Assembly (NCBI RefSeq): GCF_014648395.1 | Contig: NZ_BMRA01000006.1 | Span: forward strand, 375,202 to 439,201 | Direction of reading: 5' to 3' | Source: Micromonospora fulviviridis | GTDB taxonomy: Bacteria > Actinomycetota > Actinomycetes > Mycobacteriales > Micromonosporaceae | DNA length: 64,000 nucleotides | Shown here: positions 48,619 through 56,943 of the stretch, piece after piece | Numbering within the stretch: the stretch's first letter is position 1 | How the letters are laid out: each line of letters starts with the position of its first letter | Program-made: the position numbers and the translations under genes | The notes under the pieces: generated by a model | The model's database searches: none | What the model saw: only the letters and a program-made list of their open reading frames with translations | Told to the model about the DNA's origin: nothing

Positions 48619-48672
48619 GCCAGCGCCCACCCCCGGTCGAAAATCCCTGGCCGCCCGGGGGTGGGCGCTGGC
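48619..48672. repeat. Perfect 18-bp inverted repeat, 54-nt hairpin
   Basis: GCCAGCGCCCACCCCCGG (48619-48636) and CCGGGGGTGGGCGCTGGC (48655-48672) are exact inverses around an 18-nt centre. It lies between the hydrolase stop and the DUF2087 start, ending 12 bp before that ATG. Either a terminator without a T run, a large operator, or a small mobile repeat. Confidence 0.75.
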
Positions 48673-48684
48673 AGGCTGCCGGCC

Positions 48685-49206
48685 ATGAGCTCACAGGCCC
48701 TGGCGGGGGCGCTCGCCGACGAGCGCCGCCGCGCCGTGTTCGCCGCGATCGTGCTCGGCGCCGGGGACGTCCCCGCCGTGGTCTCCCGGACCGGGTTGTC
48801 CGCCCGGGACGCCGCCACCGCGGTCCGCCGGCTCACCGACGTCGGCGTGCTGACCGACGACGGGACCGGGCTGCGGGTCGACGGCGAGCGGCTGCGTGAC
48901 TTCGCCCGCGCGGGCGGCCCGCCCGCGCTGGCGCCGGCGGCGGACCCCCGCGAGACGATCCTGCGCACCTTCCTCCGCGACGGGACGCTGACCCGGCTGC
49001 CCGCCCAGCGCGGCCGCCGCCGGGTGCTGCTGGAGCACATCACCGAGCGCTCCTTCACCCCTGGCGTGCGGTATCCGGAACGGGCCGTGGACGACGCGCT
49101 GCGCCGCTGGTGCGAGGGCGGCGAGGCCGACCACGTGACACTGCGCCGCTACCTGATCGACGACCGGCTGCTCGCCCGCGACCACGGCGTCTACTGGCGA
49201 CCCTGA
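48685..49206 (+). CDS. DUF2087 protein with winged-helix-like N-terminus
   Basis: 173 residues. The first 70 resemble an ArsR-type winged helix (AGALADERRRAVFAAIVLG, TGLSARDAATAVRRLTDVGVL); the C-terminal 80 are the DUF2087 domain, with FLRDGTLTRLPAQRGRRRVLLEHI (ends FLRDGTLTR and LLEHI) and VTLRRYLIDDRLLARDHGVYWR. Possible regulator; DUF2087 is uncharacterised. No strong ribosome-binding site because the hairpin sits just upstream. Confidence 0.85.
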   Translation: MSSQALAGALADERRRAVFAAIVLGAGDVPAVVSRTGLSARDAATAVRRLTDVGVLTDDGTGLRVDGERLRDFARAGGPPALAPAADPRETILRTFLRDGTLTRLPAQRGRRRVLLEHITERSFTPGVRYPERAVDDALRRWCEGGEADHVTLRRYLIDDRLLARDHGVYWRP

Positions 49207-49328
49207 GCCGGGAACGGCCGTTGACCACCTGCGACGCCGACCGCCACGTGCCCCGGCACTGGTTCGAGAAACCGCTGCCGGCCCGAGTTGACGACGCCGC
49301 CGTGCCGCGCTAAAACAGGAATCGAGAA

Positions 49329-49349
49329 CTTGAGTCAACCTGACTCAAC
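49329..49349. promoter_or_regulatory. HAIR element (HspR operator) upstream of hsp20
   Basis: CTTGAGT-CAACCTG-ACTCAAC matches the HspR-associated inverted repeat CTTGAGT-N7-ACTCAAG at 13 of 14 positions, with the exact 7-bp centre. It is 38 bp before the hsp20 start. Confidence 0.85.
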
Positions 49350-49387
49350 TTGACACCTTCGGCCAGGAGAACCGAGGAGGCACGGCC

Positions 49388-49813
49388 ATGTTGATGCGTA
49401 CCGACCCCTTCCGCGAGATCGACCGGCTCGCCGAGCAGTTCTTCGGCACCACGGCCCGGCCGGCGGTCATGCACCTCGACGCCTACCGCGACGGCGACTA
49501 CTTCTACGCCGCCTTCGACCTGCCCGGCGTCGACCCGGACAGCATCGACTGCACGGTGGAGCGCAACGTGCTGACCGTCCGCGCGGAGCGGCGCCGGGCG
49601 GCCGGCGACAACGTCGAACTGGTCGCCGCCGAGCGACCGATGGGCACCTTCACCCGTCAGCTCTTCCTGGGCGACACCCTCGACACCGACAAGCTGGAGG
49701 CCGGCTACGAGAACGGGGTGCTGACCCTGCGCATCCCGATCTCCGAGCGGGCCAAGCCGCGCCGGATCGCGGTCACCGCGTCCGGCAACGGCCGCCGCGA
49801 GATCAGCGCCTGA
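49388..49813 (+). CDS. Hsp20-family small heat-shock protein
   Basis: ATP-independent holdase of 141 residues that keeps unfolding proteins soluble. The alpha-crystallin domain runs from about 35 to 125: YFYAAFDLPGVDPDSIDCTV, FTRQLFLGDTLDTDKLEAGY and the closing GVLTLRIPISE (G-x-L motif). GAGGAGG precedes the ATG. The HAIR site upstream predicts repression by HspR and release on heat shock. Confidence 0.93.
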   Translation: MLMRTDPFREIDRLAEQFFGTTARPAVMHLDAYRDGDYFYAAFDLPGVDPDSIDCTVERNVLTVRAERRRAAGDNVELVAAERPMGTFTRQLFLGDTLDTDKLEAGYENGVLTLRIPISERAKPRRIAVTASGNGRREISA

Positions 49814-49819
49814 GCCAGG

Positions 49820-50854
49820 TCACGGCGACGTGGCGGCGGGGGTGGCCGGGGTGCCGGCCACACCCGCCGGCGTGTCCGGGGCGACCGGGTAGAGCCGCGC
49901 CAGGGCGTGCGCCGTGGCGGTGAGGCGGTCCCGCAGCTCGGCCGGCTCCAGCACCTCCACCTCCGCGCCGAGCTTGAGCAGCTCGGTGTGGGCGTGTTTC
50001 ACCGACTCGATCGGCACGGTGGTCTCCAGCCATCCGTCCGGGCCGGGCTCGCCGGCCGCGGCCCGGGCCGCCCGGCTCATCTCCGGCGGGAAGACGTACG
50101 GCATGAACTCCAGCGCGGCCACGGTCAGCCGGATCCGGGCCCGGCCGCGGTAGACGTCGCGCTCGTAGCGCTCGGTCCACTCCCGCCAGTAGTCGGCCAG
50201 GTCGAAGTCGGCGGGCCGCTCGTAGCGCTCGTCGGAGACCACCACGTCGAGGACTGCACCGACCCGGTAGGTCCGCAGCTGCCCGTCGCAGCGGGCCACC
50301 AGATACCACCGGCCGGCCTTGAGCACCACGCCCAGCGGGGCGACCACCCGGGTCACCTCGCGCGGTGCGCGCCAGCGGCGGTAGCGCATCTCCACCAGCC
50401 GGTCCTCCCACACCGCCCGGGCCAGCGCGGCCAGGTGCGGGGTGGCTTCGGGGTGCCGGAACCAGCCCGGCGCGTCCAGGTGGAACCGCTGCCGCGCCCG
50501 GCCACCCCGGTCGGCCAGCTCGTCGGGGAGCGCGGCGAGCAGCTTCAGCTCGGCGGCCGCCACCACCGGCCCCAGGCCCAGGTCGGCGGCCGGGCCGGGC
50601 ATGCCGGCCAGGAACAGCGCCTCGGCCTCCGGCGCGGTCAACCCGGTGAGCCGGGTCCGGTAGCCCTCCAGCAGCCGGTAGCCGCCGGCCGGGCCGCGGT
50701 CGGCGTACACCGGGACGCCGGCGGCGCCGAGCGACTCGACGTCCCGGTAGACGGTCCGGACCGACACCTCCAGGGCGTCGGCGAGCTCCTGGGCGGTCAT
50801 CCGGCCCCGGGTCTGCAGGAGCAGCAGCAGGGAGACCAGGCGGCTGGCACGCAC
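49820..50854 (-). CDS. WYL-domain transcriptional regulator
   Basis: 344 residues. N-terminal HTH_11 helix-turn-helix (MTAQELADALEVSVRTVYRD near residue 18), central WYL domain with RWRAPREVTRVVAPLGVVLK and WYLVARCDGQLRTYRVG near 190, and a C-terminal WCX extension. It probably senses a nucleotide-like ligand. GTG at 50854 starts VRASRLVSLLLLLQTRG, the usual beginning. Divergent from the ABC-F gene across about 210 bp. Confidence 0.88.
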   Translation of the reverse strand: MRASRLVSLLLLLQTRGRMTAQELADALEVSVRTVYRDVESLGAAGVPVYADRGPAGGYRLLEGYRTRLTGLTAPEAEALFLAGMPGPAADLGLGPVVAAAELKLLAALPDELADRGGRARQRFHLDAPGWFRHPEATPHLAALARAVWEDRLVEMRYRRWRAPREVTRVVAPLGVVLKAGRWYLVARCDGQLRTYRVGAVLDVVVSDERYERPADFDLADYWREWTERYERDVYRGRARIRLTVAALEFMPYVFPPEMSRAARAAAGEPGPDGWLETTVPIESVKHAHTELLKLGAEVEVLEPAELRDRLTATAHALARLYPVAPDTPAGVAGTPATPAATSP

Positions 50855-51065
50855 GCCGTGACGGTAACCCGCGCCGGTAAACCGGTGGCGGCCCGGTCCG
50901 CCGGCTGGCAGGGTCGGTGGCGTCAGCGTCGCCGACCGAGCAGGAGCCGACCGACACATGTGATCCGCGAGGACGCGGCCGGGCGCACCGCCCCGCCGCC
51001 ACGGCCCTCGACCGCCGCCGCCACGCCGGCCGCGGTCCCGCCCGTCGTCCCGCGGAGGATCGCCC

Positions 51066-52688
51066 GTGTTGAAAGCCGTCGCCGTCAGCAAGCACTACGA
51101 CACCGAGCCGCTGTTCGCCGGTCTGGACCTGATCGTCAACGCCGGTGACCGGGTGGGCCTGGTCGGCCCGAACGGGGTGGGCAAGTCCACGCTGCTGCGG
51201 GTGCTCATCGGCGAGGAGCCGCCGTCGGCGGGCCACGTGGGCCGCGCGCCCGGCACCACCGTCGGCTACTTCGCCCAGCAGGTGCCCGACCCGGACGCCA
51301 CGGTGGGCGAGTTCCTCGCCGCCGGGCTCGGCGAGCTGCACCCGCTCGCGGCGGAGCTGCGCGAGCTGGAGCGCCGGTTGGCCGGCGGCGACACCGCCGC
51401 GCTCGACGCGTACGGGGAGGCGCAGGACCGGTGGGCGGCGCTGGACGGGTGGCGGGCGCAGGCCCGGCTGACCGAGGTCCGGCAGCGCCTCGACGTCGAC
51501 CACCTGGCCGACGACACCCCGCTGCACCGGGTCAGCGGCGGCGAGCAGGCCCGGCTCACCCTGGCCCGGGTGCTGCTCGACGCCCCGGACCTGCTGGTGC
51601 TGGACGAGCCGACGAACCACCTCGACGCCGACGGCATCGCCTGGCTCGGGGAGTGGCTGGCCGCGTTCCCCGGCGGGGTGCTGGTGGTCAGCCACGACCG
51701 GGCGTTCCTGGACCGCACGGTGCAGCGGATGGTGGAGCTGGACGGGATCCACGACGAGCCGCAGACCTACTCCGGCGGCTACACCGACTACCGCGCCGAG
51801 AAGATCCGGCGCTGGCAGCGGCTGCTGCTGGACTACGAGGCGCAGCAGAAGGACCACCGCCGCTGGCTGGCCGACATCGCCCGGACCAAGGAGCAGGCCC
51901 GCGGGGTGGAGGAGTCGGTGCGCAGCGGCCTGGGCGCCGACCAGCAGCGCCGCTACGCGAAGAAGGTGGCGAAGAAGGCGAAGGCCCGGGAGCGGCGGCT
52001 GCGCCGGCAGATGGACTCGATCCGCTGGCTGGCGCAGCCGCGTACCCGGCCGAGCCTGGCGCTGGCGTTTCCCGAGGCCGCGCCGGTGGACGGCGAGGTG
52101 CTGCGGGCCCGCGACCTGACCCTGACCGCCGGCGGCCGGGCCCTGCTGGACCGGGCCGACCTGGGCGTGCGCGGTGGCGACCGGATCCTGCTCACCGGCC
52201 CCAACGGGGCCGGCAAGACCACCCTGCTGCGGGCCCTCGCCGGCCGGCGCGACCCCGACGGCGGGCGGGTCGAGGCCGCCGCGGGCGTCGCGCTGCTGCC
52301 GCAGACCCACGACGCGCTGCGCACCGACGTCACCGTCCTGGACCACTTCCGCGCCCACGTCCCCGTGTACGCCGACGACGCCGAGCGGCTGCTCGACGGC
52401 TACCTGTTCGGGCCGGAGCAGTGGGACGCGCGGCTGCGCACCCTGTCGGCCGGCGAGTTGCGCCGGCTGCTGCTCGCCGTGCTGGTGAACAGCCCGGCCC
52501 GGGTGCTGCTGCTCGACGAGCCGACGAACTACCTGGACTTCGACTCCCTGGAGGTGGTCGAGGCGGCGCTGGGGGAGTTCCGCGGCACGGTGGTGATGGT
52601 CAGCCACGACACCTGGTTCGCCGAGGCGGTGGGTGTCGACCGGCGGTGGCGGCTCGGTGACGGCCGGTTGGTGGAGGAGGCGGGGTGA
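51066..52688 (+). CDS. ABC-F family ribosome-associated ATPase
   Basis: 540 residues with two ATP-binding cassettes and no membrane part. Walker A motifs are GPNGVGKS near 36 and GPNGAGKT near 379; signatures are VSGGEQARL near 156 and LSAGELRRL near 460; Walker B LVLDEPTNHLD and LLLDEPTNYLD. The linker (about 235-340) is long and basic, as in ribosome-acting members. Some such proteins give antibiotic resistance by ribosome protection; that is not proven here. GTG start with GGAGG upstream. Confidence 0.9.
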   Translation: MLKAVAVSKHYDTEPLFAGLDLIVNAGDRVGLVGPNGVGKSTLLRVLIGEEPPSAGHVGRAPGTTVGYFAQQVPDPDATVGEFLAAGLGELHPLAAELRELERRLAGGDTAALDAYGEAQDRWAALDGWRAQARLTEVRQRLDVDHLADDTPLHRVSGGEQARLTLARVLLDAPDLLVLDEPTNHLDADGIAWLGEWLAAFPGGVLVVSHDRAFLDRTVQRMVELDGIHDEPQTYSGGYTDYRAEKIRRWQRLLLDYEAQQKDHRRWLADIARTKEQARGVEESVRSGLGADQQRRYAKKVAKKAKARERRLRRQMDSIRWLAQPRTRPSLALAFPEAAPVDGEVLRARDLTLTAGGRALLDRADLGVRGGDRILLTGPNGAGKTTLLRALAGRRDPDGGRVEAAAGVALLPQTHDALRTDVTVLDHFRAHVPVYADDAERLLDGYLFGPEQWDARLRTLSAGELRRLLLAVLVNSPARVLLLDEPTNYLDFDSLEVVEAALGEFRGTVVMVSHDTWFAEAVGVDRRWRLGDGRLVEEAG

Positions 52689-52745
52689 GATCTCGTCGGG
52701 CGCGCCTCGTCGCGAATCGCCCGGGCGGCTGAGAGCCTTTCTCAC

Positions 52746-53738
52746 ATGCTGCGTCCCGAGGTGCTGCCCCGCGGGTCGGCCGCCGCCGCCCTGCGCGGCG
52801 GGCCGACCGACTTCACCGAGGCGTGGCTGCGCAACCGCCGGCTGTCCGAGCACACCCGCGACGCGTACCGGCGGGACGTCACCGGCTGGCTGAGCTGGTG
52901 CGCCGCCCGGGACCTCGACCCGCTGCGGGCCAGTTTCCTCGACGTCAACGCCTACGGCCGCGAGCTGGAGTCCACGCCGTGTGGGCGCGGCGGCCGGCCG
53001 CTCACCCCGGCCACGGTGGCCCGCCGCCTGTCCGCCCTGTCGAGCTGGTACGACTTCCTGGTCAAGCTGCGCGCGGTCGACGCCAACCCGGTCGCCGCCG
53101 CGGACCGCCCCCGGGTCGACCGGGACCACTCCGCCACGGTGGGGCTCACCCCGGACGAGGTCGACGCGCTGCTCGCCGCCGCCGACGCGGACACGGGCGC
53201 GACCGCCGCCCGCAACCGGGCCGCCATCGCCCTCCTGGCCGACCTGGGCCTGCGGGTCGGCGAGCTGGTCTCGCTGGACCTCGCCGACCTGGGCGCCGAG
53301 CGCGGGCACCGCAGCATCCGGTTCGTCGGCAAGGGTGGCAAGGTCCGACGGCGGGCGCTCACCCCCGGCACGGCGTACGCGATCGACGCCTACCTGGCGG
53401 CGCGCGCCGCCGCCCAGGGGGTGACGGTGCCGGAGCTGACCGGTCCGCTGCTGGTCACCGCGACCGGCGGGCGGCTGGACCGGCACGCGGTGTTCCGGCT
53501 GGTGCGCCGGCTCGCCCAGGCCGCCGGGATCCCCGCCTGGGCGAAGCTGTCCCCGCACTCGCTGCGGCACGCGTTCGCCACCACGGCCCGCGCCGAGGGG
53601 GTGCCGCTGGAGGACGTGCAGGACGCCATGGGGCACGCCGACCCGCGGACCACCCGCCGCTACGACCGGGACCGGCACAACCTGGACCGCGACCCGGCGT
53701 ACGCGATCTGGGCCGCCCGGGCACGCCGGCGCGGATAG
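52746..53738 (+). CDS. Tyrosine recombinase (XerC/XerD-like)
   Basis: 330 residues. N-terminal SAM-like core-binding domain (TEAWLRNRRLSEHTRDAYRR) and complete catalytic set: R170 (LGLRVGE), K199 (KGGKV), H271-x2-R274 (HSLRHAF), H297 (MGHAD) and Y306 (RRYDR). Cuts and rejoins DNA. No attachment site, prophage gene or resolvable element is visible around it, and no ribosome-binding site is obvious. Confidence 0.9.
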   Translation: MLRPEVLPRGSAAAALRGGPTDFTEAWLRNRRLSEHTRDAYRRDVTGWLSWCAARDLDPLRASFLDVNAYGRELESTPCGRGGRPLTPATVARRLSALSSWYDFLVKLRAVDANPVAAADRPRVDRDHSATVGLTPDEVDALLAAADADTGATAARNRAAIALLADLGLRVGELVSLDLADLGAERGHRSIRFVGKGGKVRRRALTPGTAYAIDAYLAARAAAQGVTVPELTGPLLVTATGGRLDRHAVFRLVRRLAQAAGIPAWAKLSPHSLRHAFATTARAEGVPLEDVQDAMGHADPRTTRRYDRDRHNLDRDPAYAIWAARARRRG

Positions 53739-53776
53739 CCCGCCTGACCGCCGTACCGGGGCCGTAGGGTGCCGGA

Positions 53777-54622
53777 ATGCGACACGGGCTGGAGATCTGC
53801 TGCGGAGGCGCGTCGGTCACGGTGTCCGACCTGGTCGCGCTCGGCGAGCTGGCAGAGCGGGCCGGCTGGGACGGGGTGTTCCTGGAGGACTACCTCATCC
53901 ATCACGCCGGGGAAGACCCACCCACCTGGGATCCCTGGCTGGTGCTGGCGGCGGTGGCCGGCCACACCGAGCGGATCCGGCTGGGCACCACGGTGACCGC
54001 GCTGCCCCGGCGCCGCCCGGCCAAGCTGGCCCGCGAGGTGCTCACCCTCGACCACCTGTCCCGCGGCCGGGCCGGGGTCGCCGTGGGTGTCGGTGACCCG
54101 GCGGACCGGGGGCTGGCCGCGTTCGGTGAGCCGACCGACCTGAAGACCCGCGCCGCGATGCTCGACGAGGGCCTCGACCTGCTGGTCGGGCTGCTCGGCG
54201 GCGAGCGGGTCACGCACCGGGGCGCCCACTACCGGGCCGACGGGGTGGCCCTGCGGCCGGGGCCGGTGCAGTCGCCCCGGGTGCCGGTCTGGGTCGGCGG
54301 CAGCACGCAGGCCGCGGCGGTGCTGCGGCGGGCCGCCCGCGCGGACGGCATCGTGCCCTACAAGCTGACCGACACCACCGGCTGGTCCGACTTCACGGCC
54401 GAGGAGGTGCGCGACCTGGTCGCCGCGTTGCCGGCCGCCCGGGCTGACGGGCAGCCGTTCGACGTGGCGATCGGCGGCCGGCAGCGGCGCCCTGACGAGC
54501 GGGCCGAGCGGGCCTACCTGGCGGATCTGGCGGCGGCCGGCGCGACCTGGTGGCTGGAGTACGTCCCGGCCGGCGACCCGGCCGAGATGCTCGCCGCGGT
54601 CGCCCGGGGCCCGCTGCGCTGA
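53777..54622 (+). CDS. LLM-class flavin-dependent oxidoreductase
   Basis: Luciferase-like TIM-barrel protein of 281 residues, using FMN or F420. Family segments: LVALGELAERAGWDGVFLED near 18, IRLGTTVTALPRRRPAKLARE near 72, DHLSRGRAGVAVGVG near 93 and VPVWVGGSTQAAAV near 173. Substrate unknown. ATG has no strong ribosome-binding site; converges with the HxlR gene. Confidence 0.88.
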   Translation: MRHGLEICCGGASVTVSDLVALGELAERAGWDGVFLEDYLIHHAGEDPPTWDPWLVLAAVAGHTERIRLGTTVTALPRRRPAKLAREVLTLDHLSRGRAGVAVGVGDPADRGLAAFGEPTDLKTRAAMLDEGLDLLVGLLGGERVTHRGAHYRADGVALRPGPVQSPRVPVWVGGSTQAAAVLRRAARADGIVPYKLTDTTGWSDFTAEEVRDLVAALPAARADGQPFDVAIGGRQRRPDERAERAYLADLAAAGATWWLEYVPAGDPAEMLAAVARGPLR

Positions 54623-54626
54623 CCGT

Positions 54627-55028
54627 TCACCGCCCGCGCGGCGGCCGCTGGCGGGCGTCGTAGTCCTGGCGGGCCTGCTCGACCCGGTCGAGGTGGCCGG
54701 CGGACCACTGCGCCAGGTGGGCGAAGAGCGGGGCCAGGCTGCGCCCCAGCTCGGTGATCTCGTATTCCACCCGGGGCGGGACCTCGGCGTGGTAGGTGCG
54801 CCGCACCAGGCCGTCGCGTTCGAGCTGCCGCAGCCGCTGGGTGAGCACCTTCGGGGTGATGGTGACGAGCCGCCGTTCCAGCTCGACGAAGCGCTGCCGG
54901 CCGTACTCGTGCAGGGCCCAGAGGATCGGCGTGGTCCAGCGGCTGAACACGAGGTCGACCACCGGGGCGATCGGGCAGGCCTGCTCCGGGTCACCGTCCA
55001 CCCCGGAGCGCCAGGTGGTGCTGCTCAC
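54627..55028 (-). CDS. HxlR-family regulator
   Basis: 133 residues, a single winged helix: CPIAPVVDLVFSRWTTPILWAL near residue 18, RFVELERRLVTITPKVLTQRL (ends RFVELER and LTQRL) and the wing HAEVPPRVEYEITELGRSL. The family often senses aldehydes or quinones through a conserved N-terminal Cys (C18 here). GTG start. Divergent from the NmrA-like gene, its likely target. Confidence 0.9.
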   Translation of the reverse strand: MSSTTWRSGVDGDPEQACPIAPVVDLVFSRWTTPILWALHEYGRQRFVELERRLVTITPKVLTQRLRQLERDGLVRRTYHAEVPPRVEYEITELGRSLAPLFAHLAQWSAGHLDRVEQARQDYDARQRPPRGR

Positions 55029-55056
55029 AATCCCTCCCGAGGCCGTTACTTTCCTC

Positions 55057-55066
55057 TAGGTACCTA
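55057..55066. promoter_or_regulatory. Palindrome over the -10 box of the NmrA-like gene
   Basis: TAGGTACCTA is a perfect 10-bp palindrome that overlaps a TACTAT -10 box (55065-55070). It lies in the middle of the divergent HxlR/NmrA space and is the best candidate HxlR site. Confidence 0.65.
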
Positions 55067-55088
55067 CTATACGCAGGCGATTAACGTG

Positions 55089-55112
55089 CTCGGTGTCCAC
55101 ATGCACACCGAG
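55089..55112 (+). promoter_or_regulatory. Hairpin in the leader of the NmrA-like gene
   Basis: CTCGGTGT/ACACCGAG form a perfect 8-bp stem with an 8-nt loop directly before the AGGGG ribosome-binding site. As DNA it could be a second operator; as RNA it would lie in the 5' leader. Confidence 0.45.
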
Positions 55113-55123
55113 AGGGGCACATC

Positions 55124-55951
55124 ATGATCGTGGTTACCGGCGCGACGGGGAATGTCGGACGACCGCTGGTGCGGGCGCTGGCCGGGGCGGGTGAACCGGT
55201 GACGGCCGTGTCCCGGCGCGTCGCGGCGGCGGACCTGCCACCGGGCGTACGGGCGGTCCGCGCCGACCTGGCCGACCCGGCCGGGCTGAAGGCGGCGTTC
55301 GACGGCGCCGACGCGCTCTTCCTGCTGTTCACCGGCGAGCAGTTGGCCGGCGGCGCGGACCCGGAGGCCATCCTGGACACCGCGCGGCAGGCGGGCGTAC
55401 GCCGGGTGGTGCTGCTGTCCTCGCAGGGCGTGGCGACGAAACGCCATCCGCCGGGGCAGGAGGAGGCGGTCCGCGCGTCCGGGCTGGAGTGGACGGTGCT
55501 GCGGCCGGGCGGCTTCCACTCCAACGCCCTCGCCTGGGCGCCCGGGGTACGCGCCGGGCGGGTGGTGCACGCGCCGTTCGGCGACGTGGCGCTGCCGAGC
55601 GTCGACCCGGCCGACATCGCCGAGGTGGCGGCGCTCGCGCTGCGCGGCGGCAGCCACGCCGGAGGAACGTACGAGCTGACCGGGCCGGCGGCGGTCTCGC
55701 CACGGCAGCAGGCGGCGGCGCTCGCGGCGGCGCTCGGGGAGCCGGTCCGGTTCGTCGAGCAGACCGCGCAGCAGGCGCGGGAGCAGATGCTGGCGTTCAT
55801 GCCGGAGCCGGTGGTGGCGGCGACCCTGAGCATCCTGGGCACGCCTTCGCCGGCCGAGCAGCGGGTCAGCCCGGATGTCGAGCAGCTGCTCGGCCGGGCG
55901 CCGCGCGGCTTCGCCGACTGGGCGGCGCGACACGTCGCGGACTTCCGCTGA
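55124..55951 (+). CDS. NmrA-like NAD(P)-binding protein
   Basis: 275 residues of the atypical short-chain dehydrogenase group. The start IVVTGATGNVGRPLVRAL binds NAD(P); VVLLSSQGVA near 101 and WTVLRPGGFHSNAL near 123 are typical; no catalytic Tyr-x3-Lys, as expected. May be a quinone- or redox-sensing reductase (QorB-like), in line with HxlR control. Confidence 0.9.
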   Translation: MIVVTGATGNVGRPLVRALAGAGEPVTAVSRRVAAADLPPGVRAVRADLADPAGLKAAFDGADALFLLFTGEQLAGGADPEAILDTARQAGVRRVVLLSSQGVATKRHPPGQEEAVRASGLEWTVLRPGGFHSNALAWAPGVRAGRVVHAPFGDVALPSVDPADIAEVAALALRGGSHAGGTYELTGPAAVSPRQQAAALAAALGEPVRFVEQTAQQAREQMLAFMPEPVVAATLSILGTPSPAEQRVSPDVEQLLGRAPRGFADWAARHVADFR

Positions 55952-56000
55952 CCGGTCCCGCCGGCCCGCCGGGGCTTGCCCGGCGGGCCGGCGGCGGTGC

Positions 56001-56372
56001 TCAGCCCTGCGGCCGGGGGCAGAGGCAGAACGGCTGGCCGATCGGGTCGAGCAGCACGGTCCACCGCTCGCCGCCCGGCTGGAACTCCGGCCGCGTCGCG
56101 CCGGCCGCCACGAACTCCTTCTCGGCGACGGTCACGTCGTCGACGTAGAGGTCGAGGTGGTAGCGCTTGCCGGCGGTCTCGTCCGGCCAGGCCGGCGGCG
56201 CGTATCCGGGCACCAGGCCGAAGCCGATCGAGGTCCCGTCCGTGCTGATCATGGCGTATTCGGCCTGGCTGTGGGTGACCTCCCAGCCGAGGGCGCGGGA
56301 GTAGAACGCGGCGTGGGCGACCGGGTCGGAGCTGTCGAGGTTGACCATGGCGAGGTCGGCGTGCAATGTCAT
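56001..56372 (-). CDS. VOC-family (glyoxalase-fold) protein
   Basis: 123 residues, two beta-alpha-beta3 units: AMVNLDSSDPVAHAAFYSRALGWEV at the start (ends AMVNLDS and ALGWEV), YHLDLYVDDVTVAEKEFVAAG in the second half and a closing LLDPIGQPFCLC. Metal-binding His/Glu pattern H71 (YHLDLYV) is present. Substrate unknown; could be a bleomycin-resistance-like or dioxygenase-like protein. It is the only gene on its strand here. Confidence 0.85.
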   Translation of the reverse strand: MTLHADLAMVNLDSSDPVAHAAFYSRALGWEVTHSQAEYAMISTDGTSIGFGLVPGYAPPAWPDETAGKRYHLDLYVDDVTVAEKEFVAAGATRPEFQPGGERWTVLLDPIGQPFCLCPRPQG

Positions 56373-56481
56373 GCCGGCAGTCTGCCGAAGGTACCTGCCA
56401 TCTTCTGTCAGGATCAGCCGGCGGATCGCAGCCGGCACAAGTTCCTGCGGGCCGGCCCGCAGGTCTCTACCGTCGGTGGTG

Positions 56482-56943
56482 ATGGGCAGGGAACGGGCGG
56501 GGAGCCGGCCGGCCCGGCGCCGCCGCCGGCCGGTACGCGCCGGCGTGCTGGTCGCCGGCCTCGGGCTGGGTACCTGCCTGGTCGGGGTGGCCGGGCTCGG
56601 CGTCTGGAACGTGCAGGTGGTGCTCCAGGCCAACGGCCCGGTCCGCGACACCGCCGACGCGTTCTTCCGGGAGGTGGCCGCCGGGGAGACCGACCAGGCG
56701 TACGGCAAGCTGTGCCGGGAGGCGCGGGGGAAGTGGAGCCAGGTCGGCTTCGGCAGCTGGGTGCGCACCCCGCCGCAGGTCAGCGGCTACGAGATCGTGG
56801 ACGTGGCGGTGCAGACCCGGGGCGGCCGGCCGCGCGGCACGGTGACGGTGCGGCTGACCCGCGACGGCGGCGGCAGCGAGGAGCGGGAGCTGCCGATCGT
56901 GCAGGAGGACGGGAAGTGGCGGGTCTGCGGGGATCCGTTCTGA
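56482..56943 (+). CDS. Membrane-anchored hypothetical protein
   Basis: 153 residues. A basic N terminus (RPARRRRRPVR) and one helix (AGVLVAGLGLGTCLVGVAGL) anchor an outside domain of about 100 residues. This has ANGPVRDTADAFFREVAAGETDQAYGKLC at its start and ends GKWRVCGDPF, a pattern of small DUF4878/NTF2-like secreted domains. No function known. Confidence 0.75.
   Translation: MGRERAGSRPARRRRRPVRAGVLVAGLGLGTCLVGVAGLGVWNVQVVLQANGPVRDTADAFFREVAAGETDQAYGKLCREARGKWSQVGFGSWVRTPPQVSGYEIVDVAVQTRGGRPRGTVTVRLTRDGGGSEERELPIVQEDGKWRVCGDPF

Noticed and set aside
49803..53678. A 1291-codon open frame on the minus strand
   Set aside because: It crosses the WYL, ABC-F and recombinase genes in antisense or other frames and has no recognisable domain.
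52746..53738. Integrase of a prophage or integrative element
   Set aside because: No tRNA gene, direct repeats, replication, capsid or transfer genes lie nearby; neighbours are ordinary metabolic genes.
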